Shown here in pieces: positions 12,301-25,030 of a stretch of 64,000 nucleotides of DNA. The notes under the pieces were generated by a model. The model saw nothing but the letters and a program-made list of their open reading frames with translations. It searched no databases and was not told the DNA's origin. Both the position numbers and the translations under genes were made by a program. Where the stretch lies: NCBI RefSeq assembly GCF_000516985.1, contig NW_006917094.1:3737833-3801832 (forward strand), written 5' to 3'. Positions within the stretch are counted from its first letter, which is position 1; every line of letters begins with the position of its first letter. This stretch comes from Pestalotiopsis fici W106-1 (lineage: Eukaryota; Ascomycota; Sordariomycetes; Amphisphaeriales; Sporocadaceae).

Positions 12301-14373
12301 GGGGGGGGGCCAATACATGATGCTATTCTCGCCTATATAGTACACAATAGTGCGACACATTGGCCACGATGAGAAGCTCGCCTTGTTTTCATTCTTGATC
12401 GAGCTGAGCGGGCTGAGATGACGTTGTTCAATTCCTGGTTTCAACTGCAAGCCAATCTTGTAGGAGTCTGAAGACCTGGTAATTCAAGCGTTCCTGACAG
12501 GTCTCTTTTCTTAGACGCTACTAGCAACACACCATTATCGGCGGACCAAACTTCCCCTTGCTCAGGAGCGTTATCTACGGAAGCGACGACATAGAGTGCC
12601 TCTGTTGGGTGGGTGCTTTGGAAACTGCTCCGCATCTTATAACAGTCAGGCAAAAAGTGTCGGCCGCGCGGAAGAGAAGACGGGAGCGACACGATGAAGT
12701 GCTTTTTAGGACATCACATAATAGTCACGGCCAGCTCGACGAGGGGCATGGCCGCAGTAGTTCTTTCAAGGGCCGCATTAGGTTGCAGCAAAAAAAGTCG
12801 AGCTGGTCGCAAGTAGCCATGGTAGCTCAAACTCACGGCTCTGTTGGAATGCGGTCACGATGCAAGTCTCGAGCACGGCAATTGCGGCCACGGACATCGT
12901 CGGCAGCTTCGAGCATGGTTCTTCGTTGACTTGCATATAATCCCGTCTCCAGCAGCAGGCAAGGCAAGGCAAGCAGCAAGCAGCACTGCCAATACCTGCA
13001 GGGTAGGGTTTCGCGCAGCTTCAAAGGTAGCCCAAGCCCGTGCAGCGTTGCTTTGGCGTGGAGAATTTCCTTCCCCGTACTTATTAACTACATACAAGTT
13101 ACTATATTTTCTATATGAAATTGAGTTTACGCATTCGTGAAATAGATCGTGTGCAACACCATAGCAACACACGATAATTCTTGCCGCATATCCATTTCCC
13201 ATCATTTCAAGGAAGTTCCTGTGTTGGGTGGAGGCTGCCAGCAGCGCCCGGGAAGCTCGGCTGAGCAACGGCCGAAACTCTGAAAATGATCGGCAATGTT
13301 TGGAGAGCAGTCGAGTTAAGCATACCTGCCATCACGACAGTAGTGTGCGGTTAATAAGCTTCCTCCAATCCTCTTACCAATCTATGCGCTTGCCAACTTG
13401 CAGCTTGGGATGATGTTTGCAGCCTTGACCGCCTCGCCAGCTTAGCGAGAACGCCTTGGCTTGAGTTGCCTGTCCCTCTGGACGTTGCCAATTGGCCGAT
13501 TCAGGCTTGCCGACTGGCACGAGCCCATGAGAGATATATTTCTCTGTTAGCATTTTTTCTTCTTCTCCACAACCGGGCTCATGATGACGGAGGCCACGGC
13601 CGAGCATGTTGGATTGTCAGTGTATTCCACTGCCCTAGGACATTCTCGAAACGTTTCGCGAAGAACAAGCCCCTGCCTCTTCAAATACCACCATCTACGT
13701 ATTTTCGAAAGGCAAGGACCGCTATGCAATACTTCCTCAGCGAGAAATCAAACCCCCTTCCCAGGCCCCCTTGTATGATTGCGATGTTGTTTTCTAGAAG
13801 CCCGCGATGGGCAGGGCCAGCAGCAGCGGGCAGGAAACCTGATGCAGCCAACAGCAGCCCACGTGGAACCGTGGTCGTGCGCTGACCATGGCTCTGTTTG
13901 GTCATTGCGGCGGAACAAGCCAGCCCAGCCAAACCCTCCATCCCTCGAAGAAGGTATGTACTGAAATGCATAAATCTAAAAGTATTTCTCTTTGCGGCCC
14001 TCATCAGACAAAAAAAATTCCGTTCCTCTTCGTGTATGCATATATGCAGTTTTGAAACCGGGATTTTAATCTTGCAGCACGCCCCGCAAGTTGTCGGTCT
14101 TTTTCTGTTTTTGATGGTTGCATCTAGGAAGAAAACCAGGCACAGCGCGGTTCGCAATCTCTTCCCCGCTGCCTTTGTGTCACCTCTCATCGACAAACCA
14201 TCACGTGGCTGGGATTACTTCAGGTATCTTCCCGTATTATCATCATCATCATCACAACCACCACCCACCCACCCTACCAGATATTATTAGCTGATGGTGG
14301 GCGGCAGGCCACAAAGACGCGGCGCTGCTGGGATCTTTCGAGGGTACCAACATTGGACAATAGAAGCGAAGGT

Positions 14374-14401
14374 CCTGGATGTCGAGCCCTGGATGTCGAG
14401 C
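14374..14401. repeat. 14-bp perfect tandem duplication
   Basis: Two back-to-back copies of CCTGGATGTCGAGC. This looks like replication slippage in non-coding DNA, with no visible function. Confidence 0.9.
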
Positions 14402-17400
14402 CCATGACGTCCCATTTTTGGTTTTAATCCTGGCATTGTGCAGGCATTATCGGGAGGACCACTACCGAAATATGACCCCAGCGTTATTCTACATATGGGA
14501 GAAACTCGACTGATGTCTGGTAAGCTAGGACATGAACAGGGCAAAAAGACCGATAAGGGCCAGTGTCTCTTTGCAAGACATGGGTCGCGTTCGACAAGCC
14601 ATGTTGGTTGCTGCAGAGTGAACAGTCCAATCAGATGACGGGCTGGGTTCCAACCCTTTGGATCGATCTCAAGGGTTGTCTCATCCCCCCAATTTAAACC
14701 CAAGCAACTCTGTAGTCATGTGAGTTCTAGAACAGGGTGGACGCCGAGGATATCGCAATTCTGCTGCCGAAAGGAATCGAATGAGCGGGCGAGCAGTTAT
14801 GCAGTTGAATACCTACTGCACAGTCACTTTCAGTCATTGTCAGTCAGCATAGTGGTACATTGCACCATGCGCGCCAGATTGGGTCGATGCCAGTGCCGAT
14901 CCCGTAGTTTGGTGTCGTCCGAACAGGTATCCCGTAGATTGCGACAAGATGCCACACACACTGCGGCGTCTATCACGTCGGACTTTCCGCCTCAAGGACT
15001 CACCGGTGAGGGGCAGTGTTCGACCTGATCGCCAACTATTGATACTACCTATGTGCCTGCGTACCTGGAATGAAATTTAGCGAACGCGACCTTAAGCGAT
15101 GCATACTATCCATTCTACCTAGGAGCCAGAGCCAAACACAACAAAATCTTTCGCTGTCACCTCGCCCTGTGATCTGCAAAGGCAGGCATTGGCTTTAATG
15201 ACACTAGATAATGGGTGCGCTCCATTCCAAGCCCATACGCAAGCAAGCACTTGTGATAGCCCCGTGAAGTCATTGGGCGGTAAATGTAGGTAGGACATGA
15301 TTCCGTATATTGACAGCGCTTCAGCCTCGCCCCGTGTGACGCTTCAAACTTGCCCCAGGAACGAGCCTCAAGATTAATCATGTGGTTTCACCCCGTGCGC
15401 TGTGATACAGACCTCCAAACTGTTTCTTGAGGAGTACTCTGTAGCTTGGCGTCACAATTCTCCGATCCCAGCGGCAATCTGACCGCGAGAGGAACTTTCC
15501 AGTCAGGCATGTCGTGAAACCTTTTTTGACAGCGGCTGAGACAGGAAATCAGGGTCCTCCTCTTTTCCCTTTCTGAGGAAGAGGCTCTTCTTGGGTGCGG
15601 CTAGAAGTCTGCTGTGAACACCCGCCTTGGCGACCCGTCCAAATCCCCCAGGTAATCCAGATACGTACATACGCATACTCGTATCCACGATACTATCATC
15701 ATCAAACCATTTCTTGTAGTACGCCAGCATTGTCTCAGGTCTGACTCGCCCAATTCTTACAAAGACAAAGATATTTGTGCATACAAGACGAAACAGATTA
15801 AAGGTATCTATAGACTCCACCCAATTGCCTTCTTTTTTGGGCATGACACAACCTCATTAGGCAATCAGCTCGCTTTTTTGAACTTTCAGAAAAAGGGCAT
15901 ACTTTTGAAGTAGCTACTTTTCTCTCTCTAACGATGCACTCTGTGTTCTTGCAGCGGTTGAAACGCTGCAGGTCTATCTCGACGTTTCTGCATGAGCCCA
16001 CCAGCCACCCGCTGATTGCCGTTGGAAAGACCCGCTTTTTGCATGGCCTCACTTATCATCAGGGGTCAACGTTCCCTCTGCGCCTCATGATCAATTTGAC
16101 TCCTTCATACATTCTTTGTCCGCCATGTACATACATGGCAGTTTCAACGTCGCCTGGTCATTGAGGAAACCTGCTACCGGGCGGTCAACGGCGTAGTTCA
16201 ATTTTCCGCATGACAGCGGGAACGAGACGATGGACCGACAATGCCAAGAAATCATGGGTATGTCCCTTCTAGCGGCCGCTGCAGCTTGCCATTTGACTGC
16301 TGCGCCAATACGTAGATGATCAGCGTCGCAGGACAGCTCAAACAGGGATAATAAAGCCCAGCAACGTCGACTACTTTCAAGTTTCAATGAGCTGTCAATT
16401 TCCAAGCTCATGGCCTTTACAGTAATGAAAGGTACATATCAAATTAAAAGAATGGATTAACAAGAGGGGAAAACACTTCTCTTCTAGGAAGTTGATGTCC
16501 AATTCCAGAAAATCTGGTCGTGGCGTCTTGGACACGCACCTTGCCGACCACTAGGGCTATTGTCAGGAGGGGTCATATTAGGCCTCAGTTACTGTTGTCT
16601 CTTCCGAGTTGCAGCAACACACATAATCACAACCCCGCCAAGGTCAGGGTTGTTTTTTCTTACTTTCGAGGGGTTTAGGCTGCGTTGCTCGCCAACGGAT
16701 CTCACAAGTCAGCAGATAAAAATCCAACCACCACCCCAGTCAGATGTAGATACCCTTGATAACGAGAAAGCCACCCCGATGAAACGTTCAACCGCTGTGG
16801 CCAACCAAAAAGGCCGCTGCAACGCCGTTGTGCACCCAAAGAAAATGTACCATAACAGAGCCACACAGGGAAGCCCAAAGCAACATGAAGAGCTTTTACA
16901 ACTCGGCCGCGGGCTATACAGAGTACGTAGCAGTTGGGTTGCCCTCTGGACTTGATTCGTGCCTCGAATGGCCCGCAAGCATCAACCCAAACGCTCAGAG
17001 CAGTTGGTGACCCAACAACACCCCTTCACAGAACCCGAAATTTCGCCTCAAAAACCAATTGCTTGTTGCTCATTGCAACATGACGATTCACGTCGACAGA
17101 ACCAGGTCTGGCGATCGATTGGTTCAGATCATTTGGCCGATCTTTTTTCCAAACGTTCGACTGGTTCGACCTTTGTCGACCTCGTTCTTGTAAGCAGTAC
17201 CGAACAGGTACTTTACTTTCTTGAAGTTTGCCATGTATTCGGGGGCTGCATCTTTTCTTCCTTATCGCCGAGGGTACCACAAGGCCAGAAAAGAAATTCT
17301 GGGCTTGTAGACGGCCGAAATTACGTGTCACAGTTGTTGGGTATATCGATAGCAAGCAGTGATTGTTGTGCGCAAACATTATGTTCTCTTCGCCCATATT

Positions 17401-17838
17401 GATAAGCACTAGGCTCGAAAGATTACCCTCGAGTGCTTATTGCCTTGCTTACCTCTCTGTTGTGTACCGGGGGATGCACTCCGCATTAATGGGCATCCTA
17501 CCCAGACTGACATACCAGTGGCCCAGGGCCAAAAGGACATGGTCACCCAAAGGATCACCGGTAAGGTAGACAAATGACATGGAGGACAGGTCATATCACA
17601 TTGAGTTAACCGGCAAAAGTTCTACTTTGGGGGAGGTCGCGTTTACCATGTTGTAGGTTGACAAGGTGTGGAATGTTCATCCTGCTACTATCGTCACAGT
17701 GATCAATGATGTCTCCAGGAAGCAATGTAATAGGAATCGGTACTGTATCGTACTTTGTCTCCATGCGACTACGACTACATATTTCGAAAGACACAAAACG
17801 TAACCGTGCCCCGCGATAGTGCTCGGTTAAGCAGCTAT

Positions 17839-17858
17839 ATCGGGCTTTTCAGCCCGAT
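17839..17858. repeat. Perfect hairpin, 8-bp stem and 4-nt loop
   Basis: ATCGGGCT is followed by TTTC and then the exact inverted copy AGCCCGAT. It sits in the gene-poor region. It could be a chance palindrome, the structured part of a non-coding RNA or a small remnant; there is no T-run that would suggest a Pol III terminator. Confidence 0.85.
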
Positions 17859-19139
17859 TGTAACGTAAATTGATATGAGGTTAGTATACTAGTAGAATAC
17901 TTTTTATTCAAAGCTACAGTGTTTCCAACCGAGACGGTATTTTTGCAACTTTCTTTTGCACCAAGACTTTTTGGCGATGTAAGAGATGGGTTGAGAAAAA
18001 GAAAATATGCAAGCTGCCATACACAGCGTGTCGGTATCCGCCCAGAACTCGCGGGGAAATGAGACAGTATAGTGGAGCTGAAAAGCACAACCGTTTTTGT
18101 CTTCCTACATAGCCCAGACGAGAGAACATACGCAGTTGAGGGGGTGGGCAAGACAAGGAAAGAGAAAGAAAGAAAAAACAAAAACAAAAAAAGGGCTAAA
18201 AGGGTAACTGACAGCTCAGCTCAGGTGGCCAGATTGAAGAGAAGGAAATTATGGGCAGACCACCCACCCGGTTCACGGAAACGGCATGCGCGTCCCTTTT
18301 CTTTCTTTCCTTCATGAGGCTGACCAACAAGAAATATGAGTCGCAAGCGTCTCTACATGACCGGTTGATGAGTTGGCTGGCAGTAAGCTGTCTTGGCTGC
18401 GTCGTTTTCCATGCATCAGCCACGCTTCTTCATCATGATGCTTTGATCTTTGATATATCACTTTTCTTCCCCCTTCCTTCTTCGTCTGCTGCACCCAGTA
18501 ACGGGGAGAAAGCAGAGATGGCGTGGCTTTTGCTACACGTCGAGAGCGAGATGCATCGGCCCGTGTCAATCAATAAATCGCTTATCGCACCCTCTCCTCA
18601 TTTCTCAGATCAGGGGGGGTAATTTAGGAGGGGGTGGGCGGTCAGGCAAAGTGTGGTGTTGCGAGAAACTCGGGAAATCTAATGAGATCATATTTGGATC
18701 TTGGAGGGTATCTGTCTAGCCTGGCTGCCAATTGCTAAAGCCCTCTGACACGGTGATAGACACCCATACTGTGATTGGCGGGCTTTCCCAAACAAGTGGC
18801 ATATGATAGCTGCAGCCTGCAAATGGCCATCTTCAGCTCTAGGCTTGACCGCTCGAGCCGCAACCACACGCATCGATGGACTCTAAAGCACTGCAAACAC
18901 CCGCACACAAAGAATGTAGCAAAGGGTGAAAATGCCCGGTCTATCCTCAACTAAGCCGACAAAAAGCAAAGATGTGCAGCTTGCCGACTAAGTGCAAGTA
19001 TGTTCAGTCGTCAAGTTTGCATTTGAGTTACATAGTCGGATATCATTAATCATGGTTGTAGAGAGGTCCAGGGGGCTTCGAGCAACGTTGCAACTATGGC
19101 TCATTGATTCATACACCATCATAGAGTCAACACCTATGG

Positions 19140-19925
19140 CTATGATCGAGTTCTGCCTCTTGTCGAGTGGGCTCCAGCATCAACAACATCCAGGAAGCCG
19201 ACAGTTTGGCTTTCCGCCAATCCTGTAGAGCTTCTGGGGTTGGCATCAGCGCCTTCAGTGAAAACGAGGTCGCCCTTCTTGCCGAGCGCGTCGCGTGCCG
19301 CCTCTTCCAGCAGAATCCCAAAGGCCACGAGGGCCGTCTCGTCCATGCTGCCCTCATCGATGCTTCTCTGAGTACCCGAGACGCCGTGCTTATCGCGGCG
19401 CACTGATGAATCGGCAAGTGCCGAGTAGAAGTGAGCAGCATAGCCGTGGATAGCCTTGAGCATGTCGCTGTCGGGTAGGACCTCTCGGCCGCCCTCCGGC
19501 AGCCGCTCGTGCGCGTTGTATATGTCCTTTTCGGCATATCTAATGGGGGCTCTGGCGCGCTGAAACAACACCTCCTCCGGGGCCAGCGTCGGATCGCGCA
19601 GAGTGCTGCGGTGGCGACGCTGGAAGAGAGTTTCCGAGTCAGACCCGTCATCTAGGGCACGTGTCGTCGTGACGCGGCCTATTATAGCCAATGGTCAATA
19701 AAATCATGGAAGCCAGGGGGGGTTTGGTGTAGCGCCACCGCGTATCAGCAAAAATGGCCGCTTCTTACCGGCTACCGCGTCGTAGACGTTGGCATCTCGT
19801 TTCCGTTTCTTGCGCCTCTCTACCTTGGCGAGCTGGGCGGCGGAGGAATCGGAGTCCGTATCTGAAGAAGACGGCGGCACTAGATAGTTGCGCTGCCGCA
19901 AATTTGACGATGCCATCCCAGCCAA
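19140..19925 (-). CDS. RRN10: RNA polymerase I upstream activation factor subunit, Rrn10-like
   Basis: The yeast Rrn10 protein belongs to the UAF complex that recruits RNA polymerase I to the rDNA promoter. Two exons, 19925-19769 and 19678-19140, are joined across a 90-nt intron (donor GTAAGA, acceptor ATAATAG). They give 231 residues from 19925, or 228 from the second ATG at 19916. The N-terminus is Ser/Asp-rich, then very basic (ERRKKRKRD). The core resembles the Rrn10 family: LPDSDMLKAIHGYAAHFYSAL followed by SMDETALVAFGILLEEAAR, matching by memory the yeast pattern of an IPDxDL helix, an HYYA segment and an FDETSL...GLLIE block. The gene is longer than yeast Rrn10 (145 residues) because of the N-terminal extension and a loop between the two helices. 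It is head to head with the CSA-like gene. Assignment rests on the two-helix pattern only; a different UAF-like role is possible. Confidence 0.75.
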
Positions 19926-20387
19926 AGTGTGGATGGAATCTTTTATTCACCACCACCTCCGCAGCAGAATAGACTTTGGCAAATTGGATCACTCATTGAG
20001 CATCATGTGCGCTCTGAGCCCACGGGCGGTCGCCTAGGCAGAGTTTGATGATATTTCTTGATTGAGTAAAAGTCGCCCCGGGGTTTTGGTGTCGGTTGAT
20101 GAGTGAAGTTTGATCAAGGCCGGCAGAGTGTGGGGAAGTCAAAGCCCGCAGGCAGGCAGGTACCTTCCTACTACTGAAGCTTGTCTCGGCTCGCCTGTCC
20201 CGCAATGATCCACATCAAATAACCGTGTTCTCGACCATGACTGCCTGGTAGCTTGGACAACAACTACATTCTATTCTCTCATTGTAGTCATTCAATTGCA
20301 CAAGTGCCCCAAGCAGACATCGAGTCTCCCCAAAAGCGACTCATTCGCTACATACTGCACAGAGGCTTGCCAGCGTCACGTAAATGA
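19926..20387. promoter_or_regulatory. Shared promoter of RRN10-like and CSA-like genes
   Basis: Only 462 bases separate the two divergent start codons, so both promoters must lie here. No TATA-like box at a convincing distance or repeated motif stands out. The arrangement allows coordinated expression but does not prove it. Confidence 0.6.
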
Positions 20388-21886
20388 ATGAATCAGCTCC
20401 TGTTTGAGCGGTCCACCGGCAATGTCGGGCCCAACGTCTTTGCGAGGCTGCAGACTACAAACTTGCTGAAATCTTTTTGCGCGGCGCCGCGGTTCCGATT
20501 CGATGGCGGCGAACGTGGCACCGCCATCCACCAAGATGAAGCTGGGTCAACTCTGAGAGATGGAATCTGGGCGCACCAAGCAGGGGTTAACGCGATAGCC
20601 GTGGAACGCTTTGATGGTCGAATGTGAGTCTCATAGACCTCGGTCTTGATGGTTATCTTTTCACCAAGAACGACCGAACTCATACAGTTCCCAGTCTTGT
20701 GTCCGGAGGCTCCGACGCTTCAGTAAAGCTGTGGGATCTCGAGTCCTGCGGTAATCCATCTGAGAGTCATACCTACAAGCCCATTGCTACCGTGAAACGT
20801 GGAGAAAATGGTCACAGGTTTGGCATTACATCCATGTCCTGGTATCCCTTTGATCCGGCTGCGTTCCTATCTACGTCTTTCGATCAAACCTTGAAGCTGT
20901 GGTCTACAGAGACTGCAAGTGTATCCGGGTCTTTTGCATTAGGTTCCAAGGTGTACACCCATGCCATATCTCCAATTGCAGACCATCTTCTTGTAGCATG
21001 TGGCACGCAGCATCCTGCCGTGAGATTAGCAGACCTTCGTTCCGGCTCCAGCGTGCAGTCGCTCACCGGCCACACGAATGCAATCCTGGCAGCGGCATGG
21101 TCACCACGCCACAACCACATCTTGGCCACCGGGAGCGTAGACGGTACCGTCCGTATCTGGGATATTCGGCGGGTCGGTGGTGCAATAGGCATGCTCGACA
21201 AAGAGGATAGTCTAGGCCTCTACTACAATGGACTTCTCGGATCGGACGGGCAGGTGCGGACCCGGCAGTCTGCCAAGGCTCACTCGGGCCCTGTCAACAG
21301 CCTTACGTGGACAGATGACGGGAATTACATCGTCTCGGCAGCGCACGATCGACGGATTCGCGTGTGGGATGCTGCTACTGGTGCGAATACCCTCGCCAAT
21401 TTTGGACCTAGCATCAAAAATTCACAGTTGGGTACTGTCCCCATGTTCACTTCTCCTATAGGTGTCACCCATCCCAAGGATGAATTCCTTTTTTGGCCCA
21501 ACGAAACGGAGATGTTGGTGTTTCATCTCCATGATGGCCGAATTATCACTAAATTGCGAGGTACTGGCCCTACCACCGCTGGTGTACGATCTGGTAACGG
21601 CTCCGAGAGGACTGTGCAGAACAGAGTTACCGCTATAGCTTGGCGTGGTGCAGGGGGAGGCGGCGAATCAAGTGGTGTAGTGACGGGCGGTAGTAACATG
21701 GCAGGGGCGATATTTAGTTCTCATCTTGATGGGCAGATTCGAGCGTGGCTACCCGAACTTGATGGATTGGACGATGAGTATGAGGAGGTGGGATCGTCCG
21801 AGGCCAGCGAGGACAAGGCCAAGAAGCGCAAAGCACTTGACGATGTGTTCAAGAATCTTATGGGCAAGCAAATTACGTTCACTTAG
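20388..21886 (+). CDS. WD40 protein, CSA/ERCC8 (Rad28) family
   Basis: CSA-type proteins are substrate receptors of Cul4-DDB1 ubiquitin ligases in transcription-coupled nucleotide excision repair. Exons 20388-20623 and 20695-21886 join across a 71-nt intron (GTGAGT to TTCCCAG) to give 475 residues. WD repeats are visible in order: GVNAIAVERFDGRI-LVSGGSDASVKLWDLE, GITSMSWYPFD with SFDQTLKLWST, HAISPIADHLLVACGT with VRLADLRSG, ILAAAWSPRHNHILATGSVD with VRIWDIRR, VNSLTWTDDGNYIVSAAHD with IRVWDAATG, and C-terminal blades. The order WYPxD, then SSFDxTLKxW, then TNAILAAAWSPR is the CSA signature I recall. The acidic-then-basic tail (DDEYEEV to KKRKALDDVF) is probably disordered. It shares a promoter with the RNA polymerase I factor gene. 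Another DDB1-binding WD40 factor is the main alternative. Confidence 0.92.
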
Positions 21887-23048
21887 AACATAGCATTCAA
21901 AAACTTTGAAGGGTTTCCTGAAGATCGTTTCCTTAGCGTTGCGAGCACCTCTCTCACACGCACACACACACACACAACCACCAGCAGGGACCGACGACAT
22001 TCATTGCACATGGCTTTGCTAGTACAAGTGGGACCATATATGAGCGGAATTTAGACAATGGGGATCCAGTCGATACTTCGTATCTCGGCCGTGACCGAAG
22101 AAGTACTGTGTAGATGCTTCATATTCGATATTCTCGCAGTACTAGTGCAACGTAATCAAACACGAGGAGGCATGGAGACTCGACCTGATTGATATTCGAG
22201 ATTTGATATCTGGCAGGGATATATTAAGGTTTGGCAATCCTCGTGGGTTTAGAATCCTCGTTCTGCGCCAATATGGACCAAATATGGACAAGCGGCGGAA
22301 TTAGACCTGCGCTCCATGTCTGGATCAGTGGGTACCAGGAGAGCTAGAGTGAAGAAAAAACCTGGATCATCGTCCATGACTACTAGCATTGATGCCCAAC
22401 AGGACCCCTAAAAAAAAGTTGGTAGGCAGATCTTCTTTTGAAACTCTTCACCTGGGGTATCACGTACCATGTCGGCGATCAATCTTGGAGTACGCCTTTT
22501 TATACTCCTATACTCCAAGGGGAAATTGTCGATTCAAGAATGGGCTGATATCGAGAACCCTATGGGGCGAATTTTCATTACTCTGGTGTAAATCAGTGGA
22601 TTCTCCCTCTCTGGAAAGGCAACCTTGTCGCCAGGTGGATGGTTGGTTGAATGGGATGGATGTCCATTAGTCGCAACCCTGCCAACTGCGGAAGTACTTT
22701 ACACACTCAGAGGTTAGAGTTCCGTTGCCTAGATGATCAGCAGCAATTCCATGATGTGATACAGCTGACACAAATGATACATCATAAATGAAAAAAAAAA
22801 TTGTACTCAACAAGATTTGCAAGTTTTCTATATTCACTCTGCGAGCGTGAGCGTAGAGTACATGGCATAGTACATGGCAATTTTTACTTTGTCATGTTCT
22901 TTTTTGCGCTTGCTAGCCCTTCCACCAATGCAAAGATGATCCCAGGCTTCTTATTTCCACCCATTCCTATCCATAATCCGGGATGTTGAGTCAAAGAAGT
23001 CCGGGCTTTTCGTCAGCTCCGAGACTACCGTGGCTGGCGTACACACAC

Positions 23049-23090
<42 letters not shown>

Positions 23091-25030
23091 CATGGGTATC
23101 CGTTATCCGCCGCCGCCGCCGCCGCCCCCTTGATGCGGGCGTGAGCATTACCCGCCCACTGGAAGGCAAAGTCGCCGATTCGTCTGCGGCGGAAATTCCG
23201 TCGACCTTTTAAGCAGTACGTAGTAAATAGATTCGGCCAACGACTCAGTCCTTGCCCCCAGCTGAGAGACTTCAGCTGAAATCTCCGATGCTAGCTTACT
23301 ACGCGTGGCGACTACGAGCTTGTGCCTTGGGCATAATGGCATCCCCCTTATTTTGCAGACAAGTTGAAAATGTGAAGCCAGTGATACACTGCGGATTAAT
23401 ATCCGGTCACGAGACCATCTTTTCCAGCGATGAAAAGAAGAAAGTCAAAGAGATCAGTGTGCTACTGGTTACATGGTGACAACGTCTCAAACAAACTTCA
23501 CGATGCTGCACGAACAGTTGTGTAAGTTGACCTGTCTATTTTCTCCAAAGGGGATTCCCCCCCCACCACTGGTGTCCGCATGCAATGACAGTGAATGCCA
23601 CCAGTGAGACACGAGAATTGCTATATCGGTACCTATTTTAGGTTTGCCATTTACATGTTATAGGGCTTTCGGCCGACTAAGCGCTTTCTCCTCTTCAATG
23701 AGACCAAAAGAACCAACTACCCCCTAGCCCCGAGCCAGGGTGGTTTCGGTAGGTGGATTCCACGAAACGAGCCGAAGCGTCCGATGGAACAAATGGTCCT
23801 TTTCCCGGACTTCTTCTCAAGTGGTTCCCTTTTTTTATTAACGAACATTGAACAAGATTAATAAAAACAAAGTGGTCTAGGCCATTGTGGTCCATACATG
23901 TTGCATTAGCGGCTCTGGTCACTTGATCTCCTGTCACTGCCGCTCATTTTCTTCATGGATGGAGCGTGGAGGGTGACATGACAAGGGCCAAAGGCGAAGA
24001 GAGCCGATGTAGGCGCGGAGATAATTACCGGGTTCGCCATTGCGATATAACTCTCAAGCGCAAACACTGCACATACTACTACTCTCTAGCCCTGTTGCTT
24101 TCTTTCTTCTGCATATGGTGGTATTTCCAAGGGCCCCAGAAAAACAAAACAGGAGGCGTCGCCCGCGAATGCAAGCCCAACTTACCAAGTACCTGGTAAC
24201 TTCAGCTGACGTTTCTTCAGCTGAAATGCAAGAAGATATGCCGCACTTCAGTATGGTTTAGACGTGCGTCGGGGATGCATAGAGGAGGTGTTCGGCAGTT
24301 GTGGTATTTTCACCTTGCTTGGCATCAATTTTGCCATTTTCTACTTTGCTCGAGACTTTAATTGTGCCTATTATAACCCAGTGTCTCGACAGGAGCAATT
24401 GGGAAAGCCAAAAAAAAAAAAAAAAAAAAAGTTACCTATTTGATGAATGGAACGAACTCGGCAGTTTCAAGGAATCATTAGTCGTATCGCCCGGTTCTTC
24501 GTGCTTAAGTACCTCGACTGTCCCCGGAGATGCCAGGATGTGAGAGATCGGAACTCGGTGTGCTACACTAGATGACGAGGGACGGAGACTGCAAGATCTG
24601 GAAATCCAAATGTGCATCTTGTCACAAACGACCATAATCACGTGCATCAATGGTAACACAATCACATCACATCAGTGTTACGTGAAATCATTTGTAGAAT
24701 GGAGAATACTGGTTACTTCTAGGTTAGACGGTTGCCTTCACCGGATTCATAATAACTATGACGAAGCAGGTTATAGACGACAGTATATGCACAATCACTT
24801 CCTGTATCATGGACTGGAATTATGAAGGGCGTCTCTATGACACGAAAGATGAGAAAGTCAAATTCAAAGTCAATTTGTAATCATCATTAATCAATCTCAA
24901 ACGTCAAATGTTGAAACATAACATCGTGATACATAAACTCATACACACAATCAATCCCATCGTCAGTCCAACATCATAACTTCCTATTGTGACAACTCAT
25001 AAACATCATTCTGAAATTTCAAACAGTCGT
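21887..25030. other. Intergenic, 3' flanks of two convergent genes
   Basis: About 3.1 kb lies between the stop codons of the CSA-like gene (+) and the giant gene (-). It contains simple repeats (a CA run, a GCC run near 23108-23127 and A-runs near 24410) and no convincing coding sequence. It presumably holds both 3' UTRs; the AT-rich last 250 bases fit the giant gene's 3' UTR. Confidence 0.55.
23041..23089. repeat. CA dinucleotide microsatellite
   Basis: About 24 AC units with a single interruption (CG for CA near 23053). It is followed within 20 bases by a short CCG/GCC run. Likely length-polymorphic between strains. Confidence 0.95.

Larger units (their letters stand above)
8689..19139. 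other. Gene-poor region of about 10.4 kb
   Basis: No gene could be built from either strand. The first 1.5 kb (8689-10200) is probably promoter and leader of the Zn2Cys6 gene; it is C/T-rich on that strand and carries a GGTA repeat. The rest has ordinary mixed base composition, not the extreme AT bias of strongly RIP-mutated repeats, and only short frames with unconvincing codon use. Weak coding-like fragments exist on the minus strand near 11350-12111 and 15503-15844 but lack a consistent splice structure. Long non-coding RNAs, fast-evolving orphan genes or old decayed elements remain possible. Confidence 0.5.

Noticed and set aside
13681..14196. 171-residue minus-strand frame in the gene-poor region
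   Set aside because: No domain pattern, many Cys and Arg from chance codons, and no upstream or downstream exons that fit.
22480..22530. Short repeated TATACTCC units suggesting a transposon terminal repeat
   Set aside because: Only two short copies, no partner inverted repeat or target-site duplication found nearby.
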